Assembly: GCA_015680685.1 (NCBI GenBank)
Contig: MNCI01003893.1
Coordinates: 97,216 to 125,808 of the forward strand
Reading direction: 5' to 3'
DNA: 28,593 nucleotides
Origin: Gnetum montanum
Taxonomy: Eukaryota; Streptophyta; Gnetopsida; Gnetales; Gnetaceae
Part shown: piece after piece, positions 1-10,224 of the stretch
How positions within the stretch are numbered: position 1 is the first letter of the stretch
Layout: each line of letters begins with the position of its first letter
The notes under the pieces: model-generated
What the model saw: the letters and a program-made list of their open reading frames with translations, nothing else
Databases searched by the model: none
Told to the model about the DNA's origin: nothing
Translations under genes and position numbers: made by a program

Positions 1-370
1 CTTGTTCTGATCAAACTTGTTTAAACCTGGAGTGTTTAACTTAGTCATGGGGGAAGGGTACGCTTCAAGTTGCACATAGTTTTTTCAAAATTTTTCATTG
101 CTTGAAGCATATTATCAAGGGTAAGTGACCTCAAAAATGCTAAAAATGTTTTCCAAATTAATTTTATTTCTTCACCCATACCATGAAAATTATTTTTTGA
201 AGTCACCTAATCAAAATTGGGCCCAATATTCAACTTTTAGGGGAATTTTTGTAAAAATCTATAATTCTGAATCACACTAAGCAAGAAATGAGACTATTAA
301 GGGCAAGGAGTAAGGTATTAATATAATTTTGTAAATAGCCTTATTGATAATCGATCATGTGTGATTGCAA
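1..370 (+). other. E: pol end and leader of the downstream gene
   Basis: No clear gene is visible. Around 36-58 one frame reads NLVMGE, which also appears where pol ends in A (about 7420-7440) and B (about 13062-13082), so this is probably the last trace of E's pol, closing at a TAG at 77-79. The same bases (43-55) form a G-rich tract resembling the polypurine tract at 3341-3353. Positions 80-370 are AT-rich with stops in all frames. Confidence 0.45.
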
Positions 371-3167
371 ATGGCCCCTAAAAGAGGACAGCAAGGAGGA
401 CCCTCTCAGGGTGCATCCAAACAACCAAGGAGAGGTAGAGGCCAAGCACTTCCCGAAGAACACGCAGAGCAGGAGGCACAATCATTTAGCAATCATCAAG
501 AACCTCCTATCACTGTACAATTAGGGCATGCCAAAGGTGGAGACATTAGGGCACCTGAACTGGGACAACATCTCACGTTGTCTCTGGAAAGTGTTCAGGC
601 AATTCGTGAGAGGTACACGTTAGCAGCTTTAATTGTGGAACTCAATTTTGGACCTTTCACTAAATTTGCCCCTAAGGCAATTAGAGACCAACTTAAAGGG
701 TCTCCATTGTGGCATGTTCTCTCTAAGAGTGGTGATTGGTACCTAGGGGAGACATACCAATTTTGGCACAACAAGGAAGAAGGCACCACCGTTGATATTG
801 GTGGGGTTTCTGTTAATATCTACCAAGGCCATTTCGGAAGTGTTGAATCTTCCAAATACAGGGCCCAAGGTTGCTCACCTATCCACTCACTTTGATGTAG
901 ATGTGCACAAAATATGGTTAAAAAGGACATATAGCAAGGAAGATAAAGCATATGGACAGCTCACACTTGAAGAGAGAATCTACTTTAAAATTGGCACATA
1001 TTACATTTTCCCAACAAAAGGATTGCATAGAATTTCTACCTATGCAGTAAGAGGAAGCGCCATCTTGATGGGCAAGGTTGATGCCAACATAACCCATCTA
1101 TATCTCATAGAAATTTTAAAGCAGTTTGAAGAACGTAAGACTAGGAAGTTCGTATTGCCTTTTCCCTACCTAATCAAGAAGTTGTGTTAACATGCTAGAA
1201 TTCTAGGGTACACCAATGGCATCCCCAAAAAGGCTCAAAATGCCTCATTTTCTAAATTACTGAAGCCACTAACCCCAAGGAAAAGTGTTGGTGAGACAGT
1301 GAAGCCTGAGAAAGAACAAATGGTGGGGCCCGCTGCACCTAAAACTACAGGGCCTAGCCAACTTCCAAGCATAAGGATAAGTTAACAATAGAAAGTGGGG
1401 CCTACACACAACCTATAGGCCAACAAGACCAACCGCCACCGTTGTCGTAGGACTATCGACCGTCGATGAGCCATCTCAAGGCCATCGCTAAATCAGTCAA
1501 TTGGGGAAGTCGTGATGAGGCCAACCTCTTCAAGGTCATTGATGATGTTGTATGACCCACAGTCTCAATTGATCATGCACAGGGTCAGGTGTCCATCCAA
1601 ATAGAAGGAGGGGAATCACATTGGTCACAATAGATCTCTGGAAATACTACATCCTTTTAAGTGCAACTAGAAACTGGTGAAGCCACCACAGTAGTGGTCA
1701 TGTAGCACCCAGATGTAGCAGGAGCAACAAAAGTGGTCATAGACAACATAAAAGAATCATTTAATGTCCTTTTTGTGCCATTGGCAGATTTTATAGGAGC
1801 ATGTGATGCTCAAACATCGGCCTGTCCCTCAATGACTCCTACAGATCATGAGGATGTTCTAGATCGATTGTTGCAGACAGGACAAGTGATGATGTCCTTG
1901 TTTAACATCTCTCAAGATGTCACAACAACACAGTCAGACCTCATTTCTCCCAAAGGAAAGCTGGTCACGGCAGAGGTCAGGGCTAAACATGGAAAGGAGG
2001 AGTTAAAAAGACTCCAAGAAAAGCTCATCACCCTACAAGCTACACAATGGGATCCTTCCCAATTCATCCTTGCAGACCAGCTAGAATCCTTTCGGATAGA
2101 GCAGCTAACTAAATTATTAGTAGAGAATAAAAGAGTGGTGGAGGAAAAAGAGAAGGTTGATTGGGATGCTTCCAAGGCACAAACTCAAACATATGCACAT
2201 GCCAAAGCACTCAAGGCCTCATAAGAAGACAATAAACACCTCGCCGCTGAAAATCTCTAGTTAACCATAGTAGAAAAAAATGAATGTTCTCAAAGAAAAT
2301 TTTTAGCAATTGCAAGTATAATTAATGAGGGTAAACCAGGATATGAATTGCTTGACCAGAGAGAATAGAATCCTCTCAATGGAGAAGGTATGCACGATCC
2401 TCCAGAAGACAACGATTGAAATAAGTGCGTGGTAGAATGAGACCAAGCGACATAAAAAGCTTAATGAGCATTTCAGAGATTAGATGGGGATGTACAAATA
2501 GGTGATTAAAAAAGAAATCCATATGGCCAAATCCCATATTAACACTCTCAGTGCTCAAAATGCTAATTGGTGGGCCATATTGGATACTTATGCCTTTTCC
2601 CACCAAGCATTACTGAAAAGCCAAGACCTGCAAATACAAGATCTCACAGAGTGCTTGGAGTTGGCAAACCTACAATATGCCAACTTAGCCATGTTGACAA
2701 TAGGATGCCTAAGAATAGAATTCGAGAAGCAGGTAGCAACCACTTATGCTAAATGTAAAACAGAATTTGCTGAACACAAGAAGACATTGCAAAAATTAGA
2801 AGTAGCAAATTCTAAATTAGAGGTGGTCAAGATCAGCTACCAAGGATAAAAAGATGTTATGGCAAATTTGGCTCGATGGTTCATAAACTACCAAGAATGC
2901 AAGGACAAAGCTAGAGCCTATGAAGAGGAACGAAGGTTGTTTGTGGCTTGGTATGTCAAGGCCAATTAGATGTTCTTGCAACTACCGCGCCCATGTGAGG
3001 TGTCGACTCCATCAAACATTGGAGCATCAGCATTGACAGCACAGGATCCCCAAACCAAAGAAGAAAAACTCCAGGCACTCCTTTAGAGACATTCATTTCC
3101 AAAACCTGAAGCACAAGATAAGGGGAAGAGACCCATGGAGGAGCCACCACCGCCAAAAACCACATGA
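371..3167 (+). pseudogene. E: degenerate extra gene between pol and 3' LTR, coiled-coil protein
   Basis: The first ATG is at 371. The decayed frame can be followed with shifts and stops to a TGA at 3165-3167, about 930 codons. The N-terminus is basic (MAPKRGQQGG, then KQPRRGRGQ) and could be a nuclear-localisation or nucleic-acid-binding segment. A globular-looking part (about 570-1190) holds the motif LPFPYLIKKLC, reminiscent of plant transposon accessory domains, but I cannot assign a family. After a TAA at 1188 the frame continues to about 1386. The second half (1733-2224 and 2502-2950) is rich in Lys, Glu, Leu and Gln and looks like a coiled coil. The C-terminus is charged and Pro-rich (KGKRPMEEPPPPKTT). 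No signal peptide or membrane helix is seen, although this is where Athila elements carry an env-like frame. Several stops (TAG, TAA) look like decayed Gln codons. Function unknown. Confidence 0.7.
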
Positions 3168-3340
3168 GTTCCAACAAATTTTGCTTTTTGTAATTTTCTC
3201 TCTGTGTCCCAATTTTGTTTTGTTCAATCCCACACTACAACATGAGTAATTCCTAGTTAGTCAATAATCCCATACCTATCCACTGTGTAATCAATTGAAC
3301 TCGTTCTCATTTTTTTTAACTTTAAGACGAGTTGTTATTC
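3168..3340 (+). other. E: 3' non-coding spacer before the polypurine tract
   Basis: AT-rich stretch without an open frame. Its last 20 bases (GACGAGTTGTTATTC) match the conserved GACGAGTTTTCATTC that precedes the polypurine tract in A-D, which supports the assignment of the LTR boundary. Confidence 0.6.
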
Positions 3341-3353
3341 AGTCATGGGGGTA
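3341..3353 (+). promoter_or_regulatory. E: polypurine tract
   Basis: AGTCATGGGGGTA lies directly against the TGATGA start of the LTR. In LTR retrotransposons this tract resists RNase H and primes plus-strand DNA synthesis. The same sequence, with small changes, borders the 3' LTR of A, B, C and D. Confidence 0.85.
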
Positions 3354-4202
3354 TGATGAATTGTGGTTTGCTAGGCCTCGATATAGGGTACACAATATCG
3401 AAGCCTAGATAACAATATCAAATACACGATATCATGATTTCTGTGTAGGTCTATAAATACAACATTCAAGCGCATAAGAAAAGGGAGAGTTGGTAATTCT
3501 TAAGATAGAGTCTTTTTGTCATTTTTTAGTTAGTTTTCATTCTTTCCCTAGTGCATGCTCGTAGTGTGATGATTGTAATTGTATGGAATCTTTATTTGAG
3601 TGTGATGTACTTGGACACACACAAGATCGACAATAAAGATCGAGATTACTCCATCATTGCAACATTTACTTAGCCTTTAATTACTTTAATTGTTAATTGT
3701 TATTTACTATTTTCTTCATTAATATTTCTTTATCATAATTTACTCTTCTTGTTGTTAAATTCGGAATTAGTACGACTTAATCACGAACATTTAAGTGTAA
3801 CTACTTGGTAACCTAGTAGCATATCTAGGAGTGCTCAACTAATGTGCACTTGGTAATCCTAGAAGTAGTACACAAGGTCCAAGATGCACACATATGATTA
3901 AGGACGAATGCTCATCACACTTAGGCTAGTTTAGATTTCACTTTTTATTGCCTAATAGCTTTAGTTGAGATTATTTTCCATCGTCTCTAGGAGTAGCATA
4001 AGTTAGAATCCCATCATGCACCTCACTCTGGACTAAACCATACGTGACAAAGAAAATATTAATTCAAGTGGGAAGATAGCAAACTGCGATCACTGTGTAA
4101 CTATCTAGATACCACAACTAGTCCGTCTATGAAGTTCGACCGGATCATGCGTACACACTCGTATTTGTATGGTTGAGTGTAGGGGTACCTCACCACCCAT
4201 CA
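3354..4202 (+). repeat. E: 3' LTR
   Basis: 849 bp from TGATGA to CATCA. On the plus strand it holds degenerate GATATC motifs (about 3379-3434), a TATA box (CTATAAATAC, 3451-3460), a possible polyadenylation signal AATAAA at 3632-3637, and the conserved end GGGGTACCTCACCACCCATCA-like segment. It is the inverted homologue of the LTRs at 4528, 22242 and 26042. U3 is short (about 100 bp before the TATA box) and R plus U5 are long. Confidence 0.88.
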
Positions 4203-4500
4203 TCGTCCATGAAATATGTCTAGGTACATTGCCACTCGAATAAGACTCCATACAACTAACTTAGATCAACTCTGTGGGCACTTACTAATTGTTCTATAAG
4301 ATTACGGAATAAAATTATAAGATTTTAGCTATTTATTAATAAAATATAAAAAACTAATGCAAAACTATTGTCCAAACCGTGTGCCCAAGCGCTATATTTA
4401 TAGGATGGCCCATACCCCCCAATACTAGATATCCAATAATGCATCTAGGTGTCTGTTATTAGAGCTCTGATATCGAAAATAGGCAAATCATGACTCATCA
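4203..4500 (-). repeat. C: 3' LTR remnant (U3/R side)
   Basis: This stretch aligns with the right half of the LTRs of A: the segment GGTACATTGCCACTCGAATA, the GTGTGCCC block, a TATA box (plus strand GCTATATTTATAG, 4391-4403) and the terminal CTCATCA at 4494-4500. The other half of this LTR should lie left of element E, outside the window, because E was inserted at 4202/4203. An A/T-rich run around 4300-4360 differs from the other LTRs. It is the 3' LTR of the outermost element C, as shown by the polypurine tract that follows. Confidence 0.75.
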
Positions 4501-4527
4501 TACCCGCACAACTAAATGAAAAATCGT
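4501..4527 (-). promoter_or_regulatory. C: polypurine tract, cut off by the insertion of A
   Basis: Plus strand TACCCGCACAACTAAATGAA is the counterpart of TACCCCCACGACTGAATGAA next to B's 3' LTR. C continues at 23111 with CTCATCCTTGAG, matching the bases expected next. Element A therefore entered C a few bases inside the polypurine tract. Confidence 0.8.
4523..4527. repeat. Target site duplication of A, left copy
   Basis: ATCGT left of A pairs with CTCAT at 23111-23115. The uninterrupted sequence in B at this place is CTCGT, so each copy seems to carry one substitution relative to the ancestral target. Confidence 0.55.
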
Positions 4528-5392
4528 TGATGAGTGGCGAGGTACCCCTACACCCAGCCATACAAATCACAAGCATTCACTTGCAATCCAGTCGAATTCT
4601 GTAGACTATAATTACTAAGTACACTAAAGCTAAATAATGTGTGCATGTTGTCTATTCGTTGTGTTTCCAATCCCATTTGTGGAATGTAGTTGTATGGTTA
4701 AGTGTGACTGAGGCATAAGATTTTTATTATTTTGTGTTTTATCAAATTACTCGCCTAGAACAAGAATAAAAGTAAGAGTGATTAAATGCTAAGTATGGTC
4801 TAATCTAGCCTAACACAAGTAACTATTCCCACTTCTTGGACACATCCTGAACTTTGTGTAAACACTGCTAGGTTGTCAAATGCTAACCATTTCTAAGCTA
4901 CCAAGTGTCACATGTATGTTCGAAGGGGTCATTCTTGTGTATTTTAATGAGTGCTTATTTAATAAAAATTAATTACTGCATGAACAACATTAATGTAAAT
5001 TACATAAAATCATAATATATAAATTTATAAGAAAGAAAGTCTCAAGTGCTACAAGGAATGAATCAAAGAGTTCATCTTTATTGCCAACACAATGGTGTGT
5101 TCAGGTATATTAATTCTTAAATAAATATTTGTTCACACTTAGACCTCCTACTATGGGCACTTGGGAAAATATTCTAACTCTCAAATGGACAAACTAGAAG
5201 ATTTTCACTACTTGACTACCAAAAACTACTCTCAATCGTGTGCCCGAGGTCTGTAATTATAGACCCAGAAGTAACCCTGCAATTTCAAATGTATGATATT
5301 GCATCTTGGGCCACAATATTGCATACCTGATATCGTGTACCCAATATCATGGCCACCCTAATATCAAAGTGTATGAAAAACACAATTTATCA
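4528..5392 (-). repeat. A: 3' LTR
   Basis: 865 bp, TGATGAG at 4528 to TCA at 5392 on the plus strand. It pairs with 22242-23110 at roughly 90% identity by eye, mostly transitions. On the minus strand: GATATC-like motifs in U3, a weakened TATA box (TATAATTA, about 5253-5260) and AATAAA at 5077-5082 (reverse complement TTTATT). Confidence 0.9.
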
Positions 5393-5407
5393 TACCCCCA
5401 CAACTGA
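5393..5407 (-). promoter_or_regulatory. A: polypurine tract
   Basis: Plus strand TACCCCCACAACTGA directly against the LTR end. On the minus strand this is a G5 tract followed by TA and the LTR start. The next bases (ATGAAAACTCATCCTC) are conserved in the other elements. Confidence 0.85.
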
Positions 5408-6612
5408 ATGAAAACTCATCCTCAAGTACAGAAGAAGAGGAACAAGTCCTTTACAAAATATATTAGGGGGTGTGGACTATTCGATTAACATGCAAAGTGA
5501 CATAGAGAAAATAGAAAAATATAGAACTGCCTGAGCATACAACATTACAATTGTGTACAAAATTGGGTGCTTGTGACAATAGGAAAGAACACCCATAGAT
5601 CCAATGGACATCCAACCCCTCTTGGTAATAGAAGAACAAGGGAGAGGTAGAAGAGATCCAGCGGTCATGAACAAACTCCCACGAGTGATATTATTGCATC
5701 CTCCTTGGTGAAGAAAATCCCACTTCCAGTCCATGCTTTCCACTATAATCAAAACAAAATCAAGGATTAGTATATAAAGTGTAACAGATAATGGCTGAAT
5801 ACCTTGTCTCATCAGTGATTTTATCTAGCCAAGTTGTGATTGTGATAGATTGGTTGCTTGATAGTGTTAGTGGAAAGGTTGACAAATGGTTTAAGTAAGA
5901 GAAGTGGTCCATAAAATTTAGAAAAAGATTAACACAAGGAATACTGGAAAGAGTGTATTAAAATTCACAATAATAAGAAGAATTTCACTAAAAATGGTTG
6001 TGAAGATGTGTACAATTTGGATGGCATGGATGGGGTAAATAAAAAGAATTTAATTGTAACAATGTCTAAGGGTAAAGAACTTAACTTAACCAAATCAAAA
6101 GATATGCAAGTGGGTCCTTCCCAAAGTAGGCACAAGCCTTTTATGCCCTTGCATAACTTCAAACCAAGGAGTCCATGGGCTCCATGGATGATTAATGGTT
6201 ACAAAAAGTTAAGTACAAAAACCCAAAAGTAACTAACTAAGAAACCAAACATATCAAACTAGAACATTGAATCAAAACATAAAACTGGCAATGAGGTGAA
6301 GCATGAAAATCATAGGTGGATGATAGAGAGAATGGAATGGAGTTCTTAATTATGGTCACATGAAGTCCCTTGTGGAGTTTGTGATTAAATGACTTGATAG
6401 GATCCATCCTCAGTCCATACCAAAACCAACCACTTTCAGTGACTTTGCATTGACATTCTAAAACTAGTCCATCTCTTGACACATAAGAATGCTCCCACAA
6501 AATAACCACCATTCCAAATTGGAGAGAAATTAGGAAGTGAGAAAGGGCCTTAGTTAGAGGAGAGAAAATGAGTCCCATAACTAGTGCTTGTAGCCCTTTT
6601 TATTTGATCTAA

Positions 6613-6658
6613 GGGGTGTGCTTTGAATTCCCATGTTTTTTTTAATTGGAACCACACC
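6613..6658 (-). other. A: conserved 3' stem-loop, copy 1
   Basis: Plus strand GGGGTGTG, a pyrimidine-rich spacer with a T run, then ACCACACC and ATGCAAAGAC. The outer stem GGTGTG/CACACC is intact; the inner stem (ATTCCCA/TTGGAA) is weaker than in copy 2. In the element's RNA the loop is A-rich. Confidence 0.6.
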
Positions 6659-6698
6659 ATGCAAAGACCCATGCATTTTTCACATTTATTTTGTCCAA

Positions 6699-6764
6699 GG
6701 GGTGTGCTTTGAATCCTCATCTCTCTTTTTTCTTTTTTATTTTTCTTTTGATGAGGACCACACC
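6699..6764 (-). other. A: conserved 3' stem-loop, copy 2
   Basis: Outer stem GGTGTG/CACACC and inner stem ATCCTCATC/GATGAGGA enclose a T-rich loop (A-rich in RNA). The inner stem differs in sequence from that of D but still pairs. Confidence 0.65.
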
Positions 6765-7418
6765 ATGCAAGGACTTATTCAACTTCCTATTGTGAAATGA
6801 CATGGAATTGTGAGAAGCTCATGAGAATACTCCTACACACAAGAAATAAAAAAGCACAAAGAATACCACATCCCTTTGAAGCCACACCCTGTCCAAACCT
6901 TTGATTCCTTCTCAATTCTAGAAACTACACAAGTCACCAATTTATTAAAGTTGCATTAATGAAGAAGGAACTGCATGTTTCCAAAACAAAGAAAACCATA
7001 GAGTATGTGGATGGGTGAATGATGTGGAATCATTGCCTATTACATGAAAAGAAACCATCTCCCAATCATCAGTAACAACATTCAAAGTTAAAAACCAGAC
7101 ATCAACAATAAAATTACAAATGAAACATACCACCATCAAATAGCACATTACCATTGTACTTGACACCTTATTAGCAAAAAGAGTAGAGAAACACATCAAA
7201 CACAAGAAGATATTTAAAAAAAGTAAAAGAGTATGCAATAAATATCAAATAGATTAATGATGGTGTAAAACAAAAACTTAGAAAAGAGAAATAACCTGAA
7301 AAATAAAAAGATGGTAAACAAAGAATATCAAAACAAAAATTTGTAAAACCAAAAATGTGTAAAACAAAAAAGTCAAAAGACTAAGGAGCCATATAAACTA
7401 TTAGTATGGGTGGTCATC

Positions 7419-9836
7419 TCCCCCATGACTAAGTTGGAAGGGGGAGATCCAAAAGATTGAGTGTGGTTGTCCATCTAGCGAGGTGTCTATTGAGTTGGTT
7501 GGCTTGGCTCATGGAAAGGTTTCACTTATTGGATGTTGACTAATTATTTTTTGTTTGGGCTATCAGGTTTGTAGATGGTCATGGCCTTAGATGGAAAAGT
7601 CTCATCAATGATGTAAGGTCCTTTCCACAACGTTTAAAATTTGGTTCGTTGGGGCACATGTGCAGGATTCCAATAGAGGACCTTGTCTCCTGGTTGAAAC
7701 TTGACTTTTCTTATTTTGAGGTCATGGCATTTCTTGTTAAATGTCTTATGCATTTTGTTGGGTGACAAGGCCATTAACCAATTTTCATCTAGCAAGTTAA
7801 GGTTCATTAATTGTTCTTTCTATGCTAGGCTTAGATTTAGGTCAAGGTCACAGGCTGTAGAGAGTGTATGGAGCTCGGATTGGATGGGCAATGTTGGTAG
7901 TTTTTCATACATGAGCTCATAGGGAGAATAACCTATGGGGAGCTTCCATGTGGAATGATAGGCCCAAAGATCATCATTTAATTTGGTGCTTTAGTCCCTT
8001 CCGTATTTGCTAATGGTGTGCATTAGAATTTTTGTAATCTCCATATTAGTGACCTCAACTTCACCATTGGCTTAGGGGTGATATGGTGTTGTGAGTTTAT
8101 GCTCAACCTCGAAGCACTACATTAGTTTCTAGAAAGTGGCACCTGTAAAATGAGTTCCATTATCAAAAATTAATGCACGAGTCAGACCAAACCTATTTAT
8201 GATGTTTTGTTATACAAACCGAGTAGCAGTGGTGGATGTACAGTCAATGATGGCTACTACTTTTGCCCACTTGGTGCAATAGTCAACTGCAACTATTATA
8301 TATGCCTTTCCTTTTGATAAAGGTGCAATGGGATTCATAAAGTCAATGCCCCAAATATCGAATGACTCAAGAGGTTGAATCCATTACTATGACCCCTCCA
8401 TTCGAGTTGGCATTCCACCATTCCTTTGGCAACGATCACAATCGCAAACAAATTGGTATGCATCCCTAAAGATTGTTGTCCAATAATATCCTACCATGAG
8501 GAATTTTATGGCCACGCATCTCCCAGCATAATGGCCCCCACAAGGGCTTCGTGAGCATCCTAGAGAATGTGCAGTCGATCCATATCAGGAACACACCAAT
8601 GTACCAGGCCATTAGGACAAACTTTATAAAATTTTTCATTAATTTCCATGAAATGCTTGACCTGGTGAAGAAACTATTGTTTCTTTCTAGTGTCTAGCCC
8701 TTATGGTAGTTCTTGCTTGAGCAAATAAGTGAGGATGATGTCATACCATTTTGGTTCATTGGGCAATTGTGCATTAATAGCCCCTGTAAGGAGAGTTTCT
8801 TTAGGGAATTGATTAGATAAGGAGTTTTCTTTCTCCTCATCATCCCATCTTAGTAGCAATAAGTGATCTGCGACCACATTCTCCATACCTTTTCAATCTA
8901 CCATCATGAAATTGAACTCCTGCACAATCACGAGCCACCATATGACATTAGGGCTCACCATTAGTTTATTCATTAGAAATTGGATGGCACTATGATCTAT
9001 GTGTACAAACACTTTATAGCCAAGGACATAGTGCCTGAACTTCTCTAAGGTGAACACCACTACCATCAACTCCTTTTCTCTGGTGGTGTAGTTTAGATTT
9101 TCACCTGCAATGCTCCAACTTGTGTAGTGAATGTAATATGGACATTTTCGATCATCCATATGTGTAAGCACTGCCCCCAAAGCATAATTTGATGCATTGG
9201 TCATCACATGAAATGGTCTGGACCAATCAGGTGCTTTTAGAATGCCAGTTTCAACAACTTTTTGTTTCAATTACTAAAATGCTATTTCACATGCAGGGGT
9301 CTAGATGAATGATGCATCCTTCTTTATCAGTTCTACCAACAGCTTGGCGATTTTGGACAAATTCTCGATGAAGCACCAGTAGTAGCTAGTATGACCAAGG
9401 AATGACCATACTTATTTATCTATTTTAGGTTGGCAAGTTATTACTTGGATGACCCTTATTTTTTCAGGGTCCACCTTGATTCCTACTTTTGAAATACGAT
9501 GCCCAAAGACTATGCCTTCCTAGACCATAAGATGGATCTTTTGCCAATTGAGCTAAAGCTTTGTTTCAACACATCTCTTCAACACCTACTAAAGATGATC
9601 CAAGGCTTGCTTGAACATAGCTCTGTAGGTAAAAAGACCATCCATGAATACTTCTACCCTGTTATCGATCTATTATTGGAAAATGCTAAGAACTAATAAT
9701 TGAAATGTGGTTGGGGCATTACATAGACCACATGGCATCTAACGGTAAGCAAAAGTCCCCCAAGGACTTGGATAGTACTACTATGGTTAGTAGAACTATT
9801 GAGGATTGCCTTGTGGATAAACCAATCTTTTGGGTG
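7419..9836 (-). pseudogene. A: pol remnant (RT palm/thumb, RNase H, integrase)
   Basis: Read right to left. RT begins at the GYNQI region near 9836 without its N-terminal part. The active-site motif reads FMDG instead of FMDD, the last Asp being Gly (codon 9637-9639), so RT is dead. RNase H (about 8893-9270) shows TNASNYALGAVL, YTTREKEL and VHIDHSAIQFL; the first catalytic Asp appears as Asn. The integrase zinc region near 8490-8560 is frameshifted (DAHE). The core keeps VDYCTKW, FDNGTHF (Asp 8162-8164) and the Glu codon 8054-8056 with 35 residues between, as in D,D35E, but a TAA (8072-8074) interrupts YHP-ANG. Pol ends near 7420 with NLVMGE. At the 5' side a deletion joins RT directly to the gag zinc-knuckle segment; compared with B about 1.9 kb is missing, including protease. 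Confidence 0.85.
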
Positions 9837-10224
9837 TTTACCTCTATGTAAGTTATGGATGTAAGGCATACATCCCAAATTCCTGCAAGTGTGACACAAT
9901 TGGGCAACATCCCTTAGGATGTTCATATTGGCAAACGTCACATCCATCATCATCATCTAAGTCACTATCTGCAGCCATCTCTATTGCAACCATCCCTATT
10001 GTAGCCATTTTACCCTTACCCTTAGATGTGGCACGTTTAGCTTCTGTACATCTCCAACGCTCATGCTCATCACTTTGCTCCTTGGACTCTTCAGCAATTT
10101 TTAAGATAGCCTGAAACCTACTATCCATGGAGTTCCATAACCTTAGTCATGATTTCATATTGTAATTTCTAGAGTGGAAACATTTTTTGATTAGCCATCT
10201 CATCTCTAGTGAATTCATCCTCAC
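9837..10224 (-). pseudogene. A: gag C-terminus with zinc knuckle
   Basis: From 10128 leftward the frame is open for 91 codons: a segment starting MDSRFQAILKIAEES, a basic stretch, an acidic run (DSDLDDDDG) and the knuckle at 9904-9942, reading CDVC, QYE, H, PKGC, C, that is C-X2-C-X3-H-X4-C. The knuckle should bind the element's RNA during packaging. The same segment is in B at 17696-17911. The right end of this piece is interrupted by B; gag continues at 20589. Confidence 0.8.
10220..10224. repeat. Target site duplication of B, left copy
   Basis: CTCAC, matching CTCAT at 20589-20593 with one difference. Taking out B and one copy leaves the gag frame of A continuous across the junction and aligned with B's own gag, which confirms the exact insertion point. 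Confidence 0.8.

Larger units (their letters stand above)
1..4202 (+). mobile_element. Element E: plus-strand Athila-type LTR retrotransposon, 3' part only
   Basis: Seen from the left edge: a possible last trace of pol, a long broken gene, a polypurine tract and a complete 3' LTR that reads left to right, opposite to every other element here. Its 5' LTR, gag and nearly all of pol lie outside the window. The DNA right of its LTR continues as the minus-strand LTR of element C, so E was inserted into C's 3' LTR; the five bases after the LTR (4203-4207, TCGTC) should be one copy of its target duplication. E differs from A-D in carrying a long gene between pol and the 3' LTR where the others have about 2 kb of non-coding DNA. 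LTR ends and orientation are seen directly; lineage is inferred from its similarity to A-D. Confidence 0.85.
5408..7418 (-). other. A: 3' non-coding region
   Basis: About 2 kb without a credible frame. It is homologous in patches to the same region of B (11155-13060), C (23111-25190) and D (26870-28475): the block around 6100-6160, the CCTTAGTTAGAGG-type block near 6549, and two copies of the conserved stem-loop. 7240-7380 is A-rich and repetitive. Confidence 0.7.
4528..10224 (-). mobile_element. Element A, left part (3' LTR to gag C-terminus)
   Basis: Minus-strand Athila-type element split by B. This part holds, left to right, the 3' LTR, polypurine tract, 3' non-coding region, integrase, RNase H, partial RT, and the end of gag. 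The gag frame is resumed at 20589. A lacks protease and the N-terminal part of RT through an internal deletion near 9836. Together with 20589-23110 the element measures about 8.2 kb. Confidence 0.88.

Noticed and set aside
5477-5812. Minus-strand open frame of 111 codons after A's polypurine tract, with hydrophobic stretches, as a possible env-like gene; likewise 6237-6578 and 6945-7238
   Set aside because: The frames do not persist in B, C or D, start in non-coding DNA and show no family resemblance. Hydrophobicity follows from T-rich sequence.
6008-6232. Plus-strand frame in A's 3' region, with counterparts at 11862-12071 and 24038-24253, as a possible antisense gene like those of some Tat elements
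   Set aside because: The DNA is homologous in A, B, C and D, but the open frames of A and B are in different phases relative to the alignment, and the matching frame in A and D has stops. No protein-level conservation.
7701-7922. Plus-strand open frame as a host gene
   Set aside because: It lies opposite the C-terminal integrase region of A, whose minus-strand translation has clear homology to B.
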